NCBI GenBank assembly: GCA_025201375.1
Contig: JAIWZP010000019.1
Coordinates: 248,001-312,000 of the forward strand
Direction of reading: 5' to 3'
DNA length: 64,000 nt
Source: Gongronella butleri
Lineage: Eukaryota; Mucoromycota; Mucoromycetes; Mucorales; Cunninghamellaceae
Under the pieces are notes generated by a model. The model saw only the letters and a list, made by a program, of their open reading frames with translations, was not told where the DNA came from and made no database searches. A program made the position numbers and the translations under genes. Within the stretch, counting starts at the first letter, position 1. Every line of letters begins with the position of its first letter. Shown here in pieces: positions 22,349 to 34,770 of the stretch.

Positions 22349-23257
22349 ATGACATTGATGACTCCAAGTGCGACAAATGCACATTTAGTGGACGAGAGCC
22401 AGGAATTGTACATACACTCTTATTTGTATGAACCAGAAGGCTCAAAAGACGCCGTGCGACCGCTGATACTCTTGCTGCATGGCGCAGGCGGCGATCACCA
22501 CTTGTTTGACGGCATGATTGAACCCTTGCAGGCGCACGGGTACCGTGTTCTCTTGTGTGATTTGCGATTTCATGGTGCATCGTGGCCATTTATTGCCATT
22601 TGGTCGAACAACGAGCGCGTCGTCAATCTGGACATGGCGGTTTTGGCAAGCGACACGCTCAAAGTGCTTGATTGGTACGCAAACAAGCAAGTGTCAACGC
22701 CATTGATTCTTGGCGGCGTGTCGTTGGGCGGCATTGCAGTGCAGCACGTCGCGCGCCAGATGATGGCAAACCCATTGGACGGCTCGTACACACTTTCGGC
22801 GCTCGTGGCCATTGGTTGCCCGCACGTCGACATCTCGGACCCACAAATCGCCTGGATCCCCTTTTACAAGACCGCAACGTACGAACAAGCAGAGGAATAT
22901 CTGCCTGCGGCGCGCCGGAACATCATTGGCTCGTGCTATACGGCGTCGGGGCGCGCGCTTGCCAAGAAAGCCCTCGATAATGTCCACGACCGCGTCCTAT
23001 TCGCCTGTTTCCGATCTTGCGCCACATCGTCCGCATCCGCACTATCTCCAATGCCCACCTGGCTACCCCAGCTTCTTCTTCGCGGTGAAAGAGACGAGCA
23101 AACAGAGGACATCATGACCGCGTGGTACAAATACACGCGCGAGCGCTCACCCGACACGCGCATCGCGTACGAAATCGTGCCAAGTGCCGGCCATCTCGCG
23201 CCGCTCGATGCTCCTAGTCTTGTCTCCAGCGCCATCCTTGCTTTCCTTTCCGCCTGA
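22349..23257 (+). CDS. alpha/beta-hydrolase fold protein
   Basis: Intronless, 302 residues from the ATG at 22349; the same frame is open upstream but only through poly-T sequence. The fold is clear: strand plus oxyanion-hole motif LLLHGAGG (residues ~39-46), nucleophile elbow GGVSLGG (GxSxG, serine near residue 129), an acid candidate in GERDEQTED near 250, and the catalytic His in SAGHLAPLD near 285. The substrate cannot be told; relatives include fungal carboxyl-ester and haloalkane-dehalogenase/epoxide-hydrolase-like enzymes. The short hydrophobic N terminus is too weak to call a signal peptide. The neighbouring C2 gene ends about 280 bases upstream on the same strand. Confidence 0.78.
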   Translation: MTLMTPSATNAHLVDESQELYIHSYLYEPEGSKDAVRPLILLLHGAGGDHHLFDGMIEPLQAHGYRVLLCDLRFHGASWPFIAIWSNNERVVNLDMAVLASDTLKVLDWYANKQVSTPLILGGVSLGGIAVQHVARQMMANPLDGSYTLSALVAIGCPHVDISDPQIAWIPFYKTATYEQAEEYLPAARRNIIGSCYTASGRALAKKALDNVHDRVLFACFRSCATSSASALSPMPTWLPQLLLRGERDEQTEDIMTAWYKYTRERSPDTRIAYEIVPSAGHLAPLDAPSLVSSAILAFLSA

Positions 23258-24050
23258 TGAATCATCCTGAAGAAACAAATATCATAATTTGTCATTTAAC
23301 CACCAACACCGTGCACCACGACGCACTACTCCACCACACATTTATCATACTGTATCACGATACAATATCATATAAGCGTCCGCCAAAATGCATACAGTAA
23401 AAGTACGAATTCATCCGTTTTTTGGAGGAATTTTACACACAAATAGAGCATTTGATCCGTTCATTTTTTAAATTTCAATTTTTCAATGCACATCGCGGCG
23501 CCACTCCTTCATTATCAGTATAGCATGAATGTACTGTAAATATGATAAGCCTTGGGGCGAAAAGACGAGATATTGTGCAAATTTCTCAAAAACTAGTCAT
23601 TGGGCTGCTGATTTTTTTATTGCATTTCTGTCGAAAATGGTACTTGCGCGTTATCCAGTAGCCGCAGCATTTCGAAGACAGGCTTATTACTATGATATTC
23701 AAACAAGAAGAGATCTTGCCATCTTCGGTCACAGGTGGTCATCAATTCAACGTTGATGGCATTAAATGGTTCAATCTCGATCAGATTTTGATGATTCTTT
23801 CCTCGTCTGACCAGCTCTGTGCCTTTTATAGTCTCTCAGGCGTGTCTCGCCGGCCATGCATTTTTTTTTTTTTTTTTTTTACGAAAAATGGGAATCATGA
23901 TATTTTATGTATTCGTACACTCTTTCAATCTTACTGACAGCCTCCAGAACTGCCATTTGTGCATCTGATAGCATCTTTGAGACGGATAATATCGCTAGTT
24001 TTACATCCAGAGCCGTTTTTGATATGCACTGACGCGTTTTTTTCTTGTTT
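23258..24050. other. intergenic between two convergent genes
   Basis: About 790 bases with no gene. It contains several TACTGTA/TACAGTA heptamers (near 23348, 23392, 23532), a motif clustered again at 57.4-59.8 kb. An 18-base T-run lies at 23863-23880. Confidence 0.45.
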
Positions 24051-24614
24051 TTATCGATCTTTCTTGCTGTCGCGCGCAGTTTCCTTTTGTTCTTGCTGCT
24101 TCTTTTGACCCTTGGAGATGAGGATGGTTCCTGTAAGCATGAAACTCGCACCGATCCACCATCGCAGCGACAGAGGCTCCTGAAACACCAGATGACCGAG
24201 AATTGCCTAGAAAAAAAAAAAACAGAATAATTGAGTGATTTAGGCGGCCATTGGAGTATTGGAGGCCATTTGGAAGCCATTGAAAAGCGACTAGGTGCTT
24301 ACCGAGGTGCTCAGATTGGTGGCGCCATTGACAATAGAAACCTGCAAGGAAGAGGGGGCCTTGTTGAGCGCTTTTGTGAAGAGGGTCCACATAAGCGAGT
24401 TGCAGGCAAAGACGAGGAGAAAGCAAGTGACGCGCACGGTGTAGAGGGGGAGCGTGGTATCCATGGGGACGAGCCAGTCATACTGGGAATAATAGTGGGC
24501 AACGAGGCTGACATAGGCTGCAGTGCGGTCGTCTGTAAACAACTTTGCAAACACCGAGGACAGGGCCGCAAAGATGCCCGAGAAGACGGCGGGAACAAAG
24601 AAAGAGGAAGACAT
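24051..24614 (-). CDS. TMEM42-family small membrane protein (DMT/EamA-like)
   Basis: Two exons (24303-24614, 24051-24206) give 155 residues. About four hydrophobic helices are seen: VFSGIFAALSSVFAKLF near residue 12, TCFLLVFACNSLMWTLF near 73, the NGATNLSTSAILGHLVF span across the intron near 100-113, and WWIGASFMLTGTILIS near 120. The NSLMW motif and the AILG(H/Y) helix are what TMEM42 proteins share; they resemble half of an EamA/DMT drug-metabolite transporter. Substrate and role are unknown for the family. The tail is short, charged and cytosolic-looking (KKQQEQKE). The gene is divergent from glucosidase II alpha, with 151 bases between the starts. Confidence 0.75.
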
Positions 24615-24678
24615 GCAAAAAGAACAGGAAAAAAAACGGGCCAAAAAAAAAAAGGAGCATTCAAGCCCCGCGGCTTTT

Positions 24679-24686
24679 TGACGTGG
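24679..24686 (+). promoter_or_regulatory. candidate unfolded-protein-response element
   Basis: TGACGTGG, the core known from XBP1/ATF6 UPRE sites and close to fungal Hac1/HacA targets. It lies 80 bases upstream of the start of an ER glucosidase, within the 151-base divergent promoter shared with TMEM42. The assignment is inference from the motif plus target-gene biology. Confidence 0.4.
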
Positions 24687-24765
24687 CAACCCAGTTGCTG
24701 CTCTTTTTGCTCGTCAATTCTTCTCATTTCTTTCTTTTTCTTTTTCATTTTTTTTATTTGTCACG

Positions 24766-26844
24766 ATGCACTTGCGGGTCGCTCTCGTTTCCGGGCTGCT
24801 CCTGCTCGGATTACAAGTTTCAGCGATGAAAAAGGAGGATTTCAAGACGTGTTCACAGTCTGGTTTTTGTGCGCGCAACCGGCAATACGCAGACGAGGTC
24901 ATCTCGGCGGGCGGCGGGTTCCGGTCGCCCTACGCGCTTGTGCCTGAGTCGCTGCAGCTGTCGACGGCGGAGGGCGTGCATCTTGCGGCTGATATCATCA
25001 ACAAGGATGCGGACAAATTGTTCACTTTGCGGGTCACGTCGCTCGAGGACAACACGGTGCGCGTGCGTGTGAACGAAAAGGAGCCATTGCACGCGCGCTA
25101 CGACGAACACATCAAGTACACACTTGTCAAGGACCCTGCTGTTCTTGCACCCGTTGCTGCAATTGCCGACAAGGACGCTAACATGGCCACCATTGAATTG
25201 GACGGCCATCGCAAGGTGGTTGTGTCTTTTGATCCGATCCGCATCGATTTCCTCGTCAACGACGCGTCCATCATCACGCTCAACGATCGTGGCTTCTTCA
25301 ATTTCGAGCATCTGCGCACCAAAGACCAACACAAGCCAAAGATGATTCAGCAGACCAATGATGACGGCGCCATGGAGGAAGTTCAGCACACAAGCGAAGG
25401 ATCCATGTGGGAGGAAACGTTCAAGACATGGACCGATCCCAAGCCCAATGGCCCTGAATCCATTGCCATGGACATTTCATTCAATGGCTTTGCTCACGTC
25501 TATGGCATTCCTGTAAGAAACAAAAAAAAAGGCAAAAAAAAAGCCATTCTATGCTAAATCGATCCCCAATTGGCTTTCTAGGAACACGCGTCGTCCCTGT
25601 CGCTCAAAGAAACTCGGTAAAACACCTCTTGTTTGAGCAATTGCATGCGGTTTGCATGATTCTCATTCTTGTTTTAGGGGTGGCGATGGCGCATACACGG
25701 AGCCTTACCGCTTGTACAACACGGATGTCTTTGAATACGCCTTGGACAGCCCCACGTCGCTTTATGGCGCCGTGCCCTTTATGACCGCTCATCGAAAGGA
25801 CATGTCTGCTGGTATCTTTTGGATGAATCCGTCCGAGACCTGGGTCGACATTGTCAAAACCAAGGCCACCAAGGTAAAAACGCGAAAAAAATCAGGGAAT
25901 TGACGCATTTGACACGATTTTTTTTTTTTGTATAGAACCCATTGAGCAAGATCCTGGACTTTGCCAAGGGTGCCGAGACTGCGGCCACCACGACGCAGAC
26001 GCATTGGATGACGGAGGCGGGCGTTCTCGACTTGTTTGTGTTTTTTGGTCCGTCCACCAAGGACGTGCTGCGCCAATACACCACGCTTACCGGCACCCCC
26101 ATGCTTCCTCAGCAATTCGCCATTGGCTACCACCAATGCCGCTGGAATTACATCAACCAAAAGGACGTTCTCGAGGTGGACCAAAAGTTTGACGAGCACG
26201 ACATGCCCTACGATGTCATCTGGCTTGATATTGAATACACGGACGAGAAGAAATACTTTACTTGGGACTCGCCAAAGTTCCCTGACCCCATTGCCATGGA
26301 GAAGCAATTGGACGACAGGGGCAGAAAGGTAAAAAAAAAAAAATATATATATATATATATACAGAAAATGGGCTAACACGAGCAGCATTGACGTCATTAA
26401 CTCGTTTTTTTTTTTTTCTAGTTGGTCGTGATTGTGGATCCTCATATCAAGCGCGCATCGAATTACCCCACGTGTGACGTGGCGTCCAAGCAAGGATTCT
26501 TTGTACAAAAGCCCGAGGGTGGTGATTATGAGGCGTGGTGCTGGCCCGGTCAATCGTCGTGGGTTGATTTCTCCAATCCTGCGGCATACGACTGGTGGAA
26601 GAAGGAGTTCTCGTTTGAGCGCTTTGCGGGCACGCGCCAGAATGTGCATTTGTGGAATGACATGAACGAGCCGTCCGTCTTCAATGGCCCCGAGATCACG
26701 ATGCAAAAGGAGATGATCCATCACGGCGGGTGGGAGCATCGCGTGCTGCACAACATGTACAGCTTGCTGTCGGTAAAGCGGCCATTTGGAACAAAAAAAG
26801 TCGCGCCATGTTTGGTATTTCTCGCGATTGACACGCTTTTTTCG

Positions 26845-26875
<31 letters not shown>

Positions 26876-28078
26876 CTAGTTTGCCGCGACGTCGGACGGC
26901 ATTCGTGACCGCACGGCGGTGCGCAAGCGTCCATTTGTGCTGACGCGCGGGTTTTATGCGGGCGCGCAGCGGTATGGCGCAGCGTGGACGGGCGACAACA
27001 TGGCGGATTGGGACGCACTCACGTATTCTAATCCCATGGTGCTGACCAATGGAATGGGCGGCATGCCTTTTGCTGGTGCGGATGTGCCTGGCTTCTTTGG
27101 CAACCCGAGCGCGGATCTGCTTGTCCGCTGGTACCAAGCGGCTGTGTTCCAGCCGTTCTTCCGCGGCCACGCGCATATTGACACGAAGCGCCGCGAGCCT
27201 TACCTCGTCGACGAGCCATTCCGGTCCATGACACGCGCCGCCCTGCGCGAGCGCTATGCTCTGTTGCCCTTCTGGTACACGCTCTTCTTTGACGCGTCGC
27301 AGTCCGGTGTGCCCATGATGCGGCCCATGGTCATGGAATTCCCTCAAGATGAAAATGTGTTTGCCATGGACGATCAATTCATGGTTGGTGACGCCATCAT
27401 GGTCAAGCCTATCACCAAGCAAGACGCTACCGCCACGGATGTCTACTTTGCCGGCGATCAGCCCTGGTACGACATGGAAACCAGCGAACGCATCTTGCAC
27501 AGCGGCTTCCGCAGCGTCAATGCTCCATTGGACAAGATCCCCGCTTATTATCGCGGTGGTGTCATTGTCCCTCGCCGTGAACGTCCTCGCCGCAGCTCAT
27601 CGGCCATGCGCATGGATCCATTCACCCTGGTCATTGCTCTGGATCGCAGGGTAAAATTCAAAAAAAGGGGGAAAATGGCGACGGGCGCGTCTCACTTTTT
27701 TTTTTTTTTTTTTTTTGACAGATGAATGCCGAGGGCACATTGTACTTGGACGACGGCGAGTCGTACGATTATGAAAAGGGCGCGTTTGCGCATACACGCT
27801 TCACATACAGCAAGGGTGATTTGAGCTGCCAAGCATTGCACCCCAATGCCAGTGGCGCCGCTGCTCAGGCCTTTGCCAAGACAATCGCTTCACTGCGCGT
27901 CGAACGTCTCCGTGTGCTGGGTGTGAACAAGGCTCCATCCGCTGTGCGCGTGTCCTCGGGCACCGGCGCAGCCCGAGACGTCGCTTTCGACTATGATGAT
28001 ACCAAGTCGGTGCTCGTGATCCGTGATCCGTCCGTGTCCGTCGTCGATTGCAATTGGACCCTCTCCGTGCAATTTTAG
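24766..28078 (+). CDS. ER glucosidase II alpha subunit (GH31)
   Basis: Seven exons (24766-25512, 25582-25616, 25678-25873, 25936-26328, 26422-26772, 26880-27650, 27722-28078) join without frame loss to 949 residues, a normal length. It trims the two inner alpha-1,3-glucoses from N-glycans in the ER lumen and so controls the calnexin cycle. Evidence: a signal peptide (MHLRVALVSGLLLLGLQVSA); the CSQSGFC(A)RN cysteine motif just after it, typical of this enzyme; GYHQCRWNY; WLDIEYTDEKKYFTWD; the nucleophile motif WNDMNEPS near residue 535; and the acid/base region WTGDN near 611. The C-terminal beta-sandwich begins with GTLYLDDGES. No HDEL signal is present, as expected, because retention comes from the beta subunit. 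Intron 4 contains a (TA)n run; intron 5 has a long T-tract. Confidence 0.96.
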
Positions 28079-28651
28079 AGACCACCTCTCTCCATTTTTC
28101 CCTCTTTTTGCCATGTTTGCTTTGAAGCATTGACTTTTTTTTTCTTCCTTTGAATCCTGTCACAATACGATACAATTTTTTTTCTCTTCTTCGTTTTTGT
28201 CTTTGATCACATGCAGATGAGGATGCAGATGAGGATGGGCAATATGCAAATGAAGAAGAGTGGCGCCTAGTGACAGATGACAGATATTTGAGATGGCAAT
28301 TGTCCCAAATGCGACTTGCCTTTTGGAGGCAATTGACATGGGGGGGGGACGACTTCCCGAGCACAAGAGGAGAACAATGCCTGATCTTTTTCACAGCTAA
28401 AAAAAAATAAGCCGCCCATGATTGCACGACGCGAGATCCCCCCCCCCCATTTTGATACTTTTGTCGAGATGGCATCCACCCCCAAAATTGGGCAGCCGGG
28501 TGTGCCAAGTCGTCTGTGTGTGAAGCCCACTTTGCTTTTAAGGCGCGCTCTCCTCCCCCCTTATTTTCTTTTTTCTTTGTCTTTTTCTCTTGTTTTGCTC
28601 TTTTTGCTTGTGTTTATTTTCTTTTTCTCTTCTCCCCTCGCTTGTGGTTGA
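28079..28651. other. intergenic between glucosidase II and kelch gene
   Basis: 3' UTR then a GC-skewed stretch with a G-run (28339-28347) and a C-run (28439-28448). A pyrimidine-rich leader (28540-28640) precedes the next ATG. No gene. Confidence 0.4.
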
Positions 28652-29423
28652 ATGCCGTTGCTGAAAAAGTGGTCCTTGCGCACGACCAAGAAGCCACAAA
28701 AGCAAAAGCGCTACCCATGGTCACCCTGTCGCGTGCGGCACGGCCAGCGCCTCTTGCCTCGCCACGGCCACACCGTCGTCGTTCACGCCACTCTCGGCCT
28801 GCTTGTCTACGGTGGCATCCACAAGGCAAAAAAGGACGTTGTGTGCATCGATCCAGGTAAGATGGCTTTCTCGTGATCAGAAAAAAAAAAAAGAAGAAAA
28901 AAGAAAAAAAATGACCGCCCGTGCTTATTTTCCCCCCTTTTTTTTCCCCTTTAATTTTTTCGCGTGTCTACAAACAGTGACACTGAATACTCGTATCCTC
29001 ACCACATCGGGCTCACGGCCATCGTCGCGCATTCATGCCACAACGACGCTCTTTGGCAACTATCTTTACTGTAAGGCTCATTTTTGCCCGCTCCATCTCT
29101 TGTCTCACCCTTCTTTTTTTTTTTTAGTGTACGGTGGCCAGTGCCTGGATCCAAGTCTTCCCTGGGACACGAATCTGTACATACTCAATTTAGGCAAGAC
29201 GAAAAAAGGGGGAAAGCGAACAAAAGAAGCCGACACGCGTGCTAACCTTCTTTTTTTCCGCCCGTTAGAAAGTCAGCGGTGGACCGTGATGCAGACCATG
29301 CGTGGCATTGGCGCACGCGCAGGTCATACGATGGTGGCGTCGCATGGCATGGCGTATATCTGGGGCGGAAAGCGCCCCGATGGCTCGTTGGTCAATGAAA
29401 TGTGCATCTTTGCGCTGCATCGA

Positions 29424-29454
<31 letters not shown>

Positions 29455-30318
29455 GAAACGAAGCATAAAAAAGGAAAAAGAGACGCCTCCATTCTAATTG
29501 GACATCTTATTTACAGGGCTTCAGGGTGATTGGGACACAATACATCTTGATTACAAGCCTGTCGCACGATCACACCATTGTGCAGTGGTCTCAGAGCGAA
29601 ACATGTTCATGTAAGAACACGAAACAACATGCGAGGCTGCGCGTACCTGCGCGCGCTTTCTTGTCCTCTCGCCCTTGCTTTGTATCACGCGACTAATGAC
29701 CGGAGCGGGGTTCTATTCTTTTTACTTTTTTTTTAAGGTTTGGCGGCAGTGATGGCAACAGGTGCTTCAACGATCTTTGGTGCTTCGACCTTGCACAACA
29801 TACGTGGGCATTGGTCAACTGTACCGGATTTATCCCTTCGCCACGCCAATGCGCCGCCGCCGTTGCTATTGACGGCGTCATTTACATTTTTGGCGGCAAA
29901 GATCAGGCTGGCCATAATCTACAGGACCTTTTTGGCTATCGCATCAAAGGTAAGGCAACAAGAAAAACACAAGAACCACAGGGGACGGAGGGGCAAAAAG
30001 GGCGGGAAAACAGAGCTTCGTAGTATTTTTAGCAAAAAGGCGAGTTTTTAACCATGTTCGTTGCCTGATTTGGGAACTCTCTGTGGGGATTTCCTCTTTG
30101 TCCAGATCGCAAATGGTACATGTTTCAAAACATGGGCATTCCACCAAGCCCGCGACATGACCACGTCTTTGCCGCCGTCGGGCGTCGCCTTTTTGTCGTT
30201 GGTGGGCGCACTGCACGTGAAGACAAGGACGATCAGGACATCATGCACTATTTGGATCACGGTACAGACCAAGGGGGTGACGGGATGGGGTGTTGGCGAG
30301 GCACAATGCGCGTCTGAT

Positions 30319-30362
<44 letters not shown>

Positions 30363-32576
30363 GGCATCATCACGTATCCGAAATCCGAAAATGAGCCTGC
30401 CATTGTTCCACGCGCATCATCGAGCATGCCAGTGCCTAGGAGCGGGAAACAGGCTCTGGAAAAGCACCTTTCGACGTCGCCGCGCTCTTCAGGCTCGGTG
30501 CTCACCGTCGAGCCGTCGACATCTGTGTCAGCTTCGGCAAAAGCGCCCATTCGCACGAATTCGCCCATCCGCACACATTCGCTTGGAGCTTCCAGCCACA
30601 TCAGTCGACAAGGGTCGCTGCGCGTCCGTCGTGACATGATTTCGCCTCTGCAGCAATTGATCGACAACACCACATCGAATCTCAAAAACCCGCAAGTGCC
30701 GGAACGCCAGCTTTCTGGGTCCTCACGGATCATTGTCGCGTCGCCGTCGCCGGCGACCACGCCCATCCCCGGCCCCCTTTCTCACAATGAAGACGATGAA
30801 GAGGATCTTCTTTTGCCGGCCACACTCATGATGAACGACGACGATAATACAAGTGGGACAGGGAGCGGCTTACGGCGTGATTCAGCGTACCCATCATCGC
30901 TTGTCGTTCACGACCTACCCGAGCGCAAGACACCACAACACGTTCAGCAGCAGAAGCAGGAGAAGCAGGACGACCAAGAGACGGATCAAGAGCAAAAAAG
31001 TCACGAAAACGACCATGGGCAGGATCAAGAGCAAAAAAATCACGAGAACGACGCAGTTGACGCGTCTCTCGACGTGTCACTAAGCGACACGCCCGAGGAC
31101 TCACGCCCACGACCCACAGCACACGATTCTACGCAGCCACTCGAGTCCAAAGTTGCGGACGCGTCTTTTTTGCCCCCAGAGCCTGTTCAGCAGCTGCCAC
31201 AGAGAACTGAAATGGACACGGTGCCACAATCATCCACTGTTCATGCTCCAGGTCAAGCGCCAATGGCGCAAAATGAGGCGGACGAGTTAGACGACGCGAC
31301 ACGCGAGGAACTTTTGGCTCAGATCCGCGAACGCGACGAAATCATAAAGTCCATGAAAAACACGGAGCATTGGTGGCGAACACAGGTATCCAAAGCGCGT
31401 GGTCTTGCCCCACCCGCGCCCACGACCAAAACGGGAGTCGCAACAGACGAATCGTCGACCAAAAATGCTCAATGCAGCCTGTCCACAGGCAATGGCGACG
31501 ACGATGCCATGGACGCGCATCCCGACATCCAATTGCTCACTTTCCCCGACGATGACACCCCAGGGCAGAGCAAGCGCCTGTTTTTCGAGCAATTGATCCG
31601 CGCCAAATCGCAAGCGCGTCGCATTCGGCGCGACATTTACCTGACGTGCAAGCCCATCTCGTCCAAGCTCGATCATGACCATCGCATCCAGCAGGCTGCA
31701 TTGGAGGAGGCCAAGCATTACAAGACACTTTGTGCGGCCATCCTGTTTCATCGGCATCACAGCCTTACAAGCACAGCCACCAACACAAGCACCAGCAAGA
31801 CTAGCAGCACTGCCAATGCCAATGCCAACGAAAAGGAGCCTGTTCACCACCTGGACGCCGTGATGCGCACGAGTGGCGCGAGCCATGCGAGCTCGCTGAC
31901 CTCGGGGGCCGTTGATCTCCTTGAGCACGAGATGGACAGGCGAATGGTCCGTCTTGATCAGCAGCTGCAGACGCTTCTAGACCTAGGCAGCTACACACGC
32001 GACCGGCTCGCAGAGTACAAGGACCAAGCCGAGGCTAATGCGCAGGTCAAGTCAATGCTCACGCGACAGGTCGACCGAGGACATCAAAAGGCCGTCTTTT
32101 ACCAAGACATGTACGAGTCACTCTTGAAGCAAATGCTTGCTCTGCAGCGTGCCACCATGCAACATCAATTCGCCACGATCCGCAACAAATACCAGCACAA
32201 ACTTTTGCAGCACCAAATGGCCAGTGTCCAGCAATTCGATCCACAACCTGAGATCCGCCACAGCCTGGCATCCATGAGCATTGCCAGCGGCGACACCACC
32301 ACCTCCTCCAGCCACCGACGCGATTCACATGAGCCCTACTTGGATGCGGACGGCTGGAACGACCTGCTCACCCATTGGAAGGCCAAAAACAAGCACCAGC
32401 AGGGCACCATTGATCAATTGCGCGAGCAGCTCATTGTATCGACCGAAGTCATCCACCAGCTGCGCATGGACCTCATTTGTAAGACAAACGATTGGCGCAG
32501 CACCCTTGTCCAACTGGAAAAAGTCAAGGCGGACATCCATCAACTGCGGCGCACCGCAGCCTCTTCCCTGCCTTGA
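28652..32576 (+). CDS. kelch-repeat protein with long coiled-coil C terminus (Tea1/Kel-like)
   Basis: Eight exons (28652-28856, 28978-29070, 29128-29193, 29269-29424, 29517-29610, 29738-29949, 30106-30261, 30364-32576) give 1064 residues. Residues ~1-330 form a kelch propeller: RHGHTVVV...LLVYGG, GARAGHTMVA...AYIWGG, ARSHHCAVV...MFGGSDG, SPRQCAAAV...YIFGGKD, SPRHDHVFAA...LFVVGGR. Residues ~330-610 are disordered with acidic/Gln repeats (QEQKSHEND twice). From ~620 to the end there are alpha-helical coiled-coil blocks (RERDEIIKSM, QLREQLIVSTEVIHQLR). This architecture is that of fungal Tea1/Kel1 cell-end markers that link microtubules to polarised growth; function is inferred from it. The intron at 29194-29268 is GC-AG (donor gcaaga), and the next starts with a 28-base A-run. 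A decayed copy of its 3' end lies at 34581-34770. Confidence 0.8.
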
Positions 32577-33179
32577 TTTACCTGGGACAGTATTTCTTCC
32601 CCATGCATCATCCTAGATACCTTGCATCCTGTAATTTTACACTTTCATCAGCAAATAAAGAGCATCAGGCAATGCACTTTTGCAACGAAACCTAGCGTGT
32701 ATCATGTCGAAGGCGTGTTTTTGCAAAATCACTCATCTTAAAAGTTTCTCAAGGGCAAGTTCGACGTCCATTTGCACACTAAGCAGAGTAGGGCATGCAA
32801 GGAGGTGCGCGTGGCTATACTTGTGGACCCATGGGTTACCATGCTCGTACATGACCGCGTCAAAATCTCTGATGCCATTCTTTTTAATTTTTCTTACGTT
32901 CACGCTTTGACGTGCCTTTTGGCTGCATAAGATATTACATGGCGTACATCGCTAGCTACAATCTTGTCGCTTGCAGCAATACTTTACGGGGCTCTGAAGG
33001 AACAGCAAGCGGTTTAGAGCCAACTTTGAACTTTTTGCAATATAGCGACCATTCCGCTGGGCACCCTCTCTCCCACGCAATCTACACGACAATGTGCATA
33101 TTTTATCGCAACTTTACTGTTTTCAATGGACCGCTAAATAGCTTGCAATGCTCGGTAAATCGCTACAGATTCGAAAAAC
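32577..33179. repeat. first copy of a duplicated segment, left part
   Basis: From about 32800 the sequence is colinear with 36340-36760: shared boxes include gggttaccatgct, the gtacat and ttacatgg-gtacat boxes, cttgcagcaat, ttttgcaatat, gaccattccgc and gcaatctacacgac. It is non-coding, AT-rich and repeat-derived. Confidence 0.65.
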
Positions 33180-34345
33180 ACATTTTCGAGTAGAGAACTT
33201 TATACGGCTGGCACATGTAGGACATTTAAAGTAGCAAACGTGTACAAGAACTGAGTCCATCCGTGGTGTAAATTTCACGGTGTTTGCACCATTAAAACAT
33301 GATCAAATCGCGCTTTGTAAAAAAGCGACTTTTGAGAATGCCATTTAAGCGGGGCGTTTTTGGAAACCTACGAAATATTGCCATGCGCATGTGCAGGAGC
33401 ATCAATGCACGCGTATCCACTTAGTTTCGCCCTGCGAGCGCATCCAATTGCGAGTAATTGCGGACAAGCGCTGTTTTCACGAAAAAATGCTTTTTCGTGT
33501 CAATCCAGTTATTTTATTGACCTGATATTTTGTCCATTGAATAAGACTGACTCGTAATGCAATTTTGTAGCTTGTAGCAAAGCGCCACGACGCGCTAAAA
33601 ACGAGTTACAGAATAAAGCGCAAAATAATCGCAGCGTTTTCAGCGGAAGATTTTTTTCCCAACAGCAGCGCCTCACTGAAAGACGATGATAGTACTGGAT
33701 GATGGGCTTCATCGATTGCGCCTGGTTTAGATGGCATTTATTAGATGGTATCTCGCGAGAATTGCTAAATAGATCTTTTAAACTTTTAAATGAGGCAATT
33801 TCCTTACTGGGTTCGCTGGAGCATGGCGGAAAGCGACACAGTTAACAATAGCAACACGTGCTCAGCAATGAACATGTCTGAGCCGATCCGTTAATGTAAT
33901 AGCGTGCGACGAGCTAATAGTTGAAATTCTTTTGCACTTTCTCTCATATCCTTTTTTTTGACGCATTGTAGAGCTTGGCTATAAGTGACAAGGTATTGCG
34001 CGTCCTTCCCGTTCCATGGACAAAATTTCAAGCCGATCGAATAACGGGGTTGTCACGAAAAATTGAGTTTTCGTCAAAAGCGCGTCTGTCCGCACTTAAT
34101 CGCCAATGGGACACGCTTCCGGGGCAAGGCTAAGTGCATACGTGCGCATTGATTCTTGTGCACGCGCGCATGGCAAAATTTTGTACGTTTCCAAAATCGC
34201 CCCGCTTAAATGGCATACATAAAAGTCGATTTTTTACAAAGCGTGATTTAACCGCGTCTTCATTATAAAACTGCATCTGAAATTTACACAGCACGTGGGC
34301 CCAAGCCATGCGCATCTTTTGAGTCCCCAAGCTCCATTAAATGCT
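33180..34345. repeat. palindromic repeat family A, copy 3
   Basis: Left arm 33250-33540 and right arm 34050-34335 are inverted relatives: tttgtaaaaaa, aatgccatttaagcggggcg, acgtgcgcat/atgcgcatgtgc, and a tccacttag/ctaagtgca box. About 500 bases lie between. No open frame of note. Confidence 0.7.
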
Positions 34346-34399
34346 AGACAAAGCATTATTGGTTTGGAAAATATTTAGTCTTTTACGCGCATCTCGTGT

Positions 34400-34578
34400 T
34401 GTGCGGTGGGCAATGAATCTTTATGGTGGTCTTCTGAAAGGTTTAGAATGAGCTCTAGGCGACGCGGAACAGGATACATCCATCATAGGCGCGGTATACG
34501 TGTTCTTAGGGTAGATGTTTCAAAATTAGCGCAATGGCAATGATCATAATAAAAAAGAAAGAAAGAGAGGAGGCGCAA
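34400..34578. pseudogene. displaced copy of the ZCCHC9 3' flank
   Basis: Nearly the same as 37794-38020, including ctgaaaggtttagaatgagc, the gaacaggatacatccatcat run, aggcgcggtata, and the agaggaggcgca end. The original sits directly beyond the ZCCHC9 stop codon. This copy stops before any coding sequence. Confidence 0.75.
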
Positions 34579-34580
34579 TT

Positions 34581-34770
34581 CTGCTGCGCATGGATATCAT
34601 TTGCTATACAAACGACTGGCGCAACACCCTTGTCCATCTTGAAATAGTCGATGTAGATATTCATCAATTGCAGCGCGCCGCTTGTCCCACACTCTCTTGA
34701 TTTATTTCACCTCATGCATTACCCTAGATACCTTGCATCCTGTCATTCTACAATTTCCATAAACATTACA
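34581..34770 (+). pseudogene. decayed copy of the last ~40 codons and 3' UTR of the kelch gene
   Basis: Matches 32456-32660. Aligned boxes: ctgcgcatgga, aaacgattggcgca against aaacgactggcgca, caccettgtcca-type (caacacccttgtcca), cttgattta around the stop, and ccctagataccttgcatcctgt. Several substitutions and small gaps are seen; the frame is cut off at its 5' end, so it cannot be functional. Confidence 0.8.
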
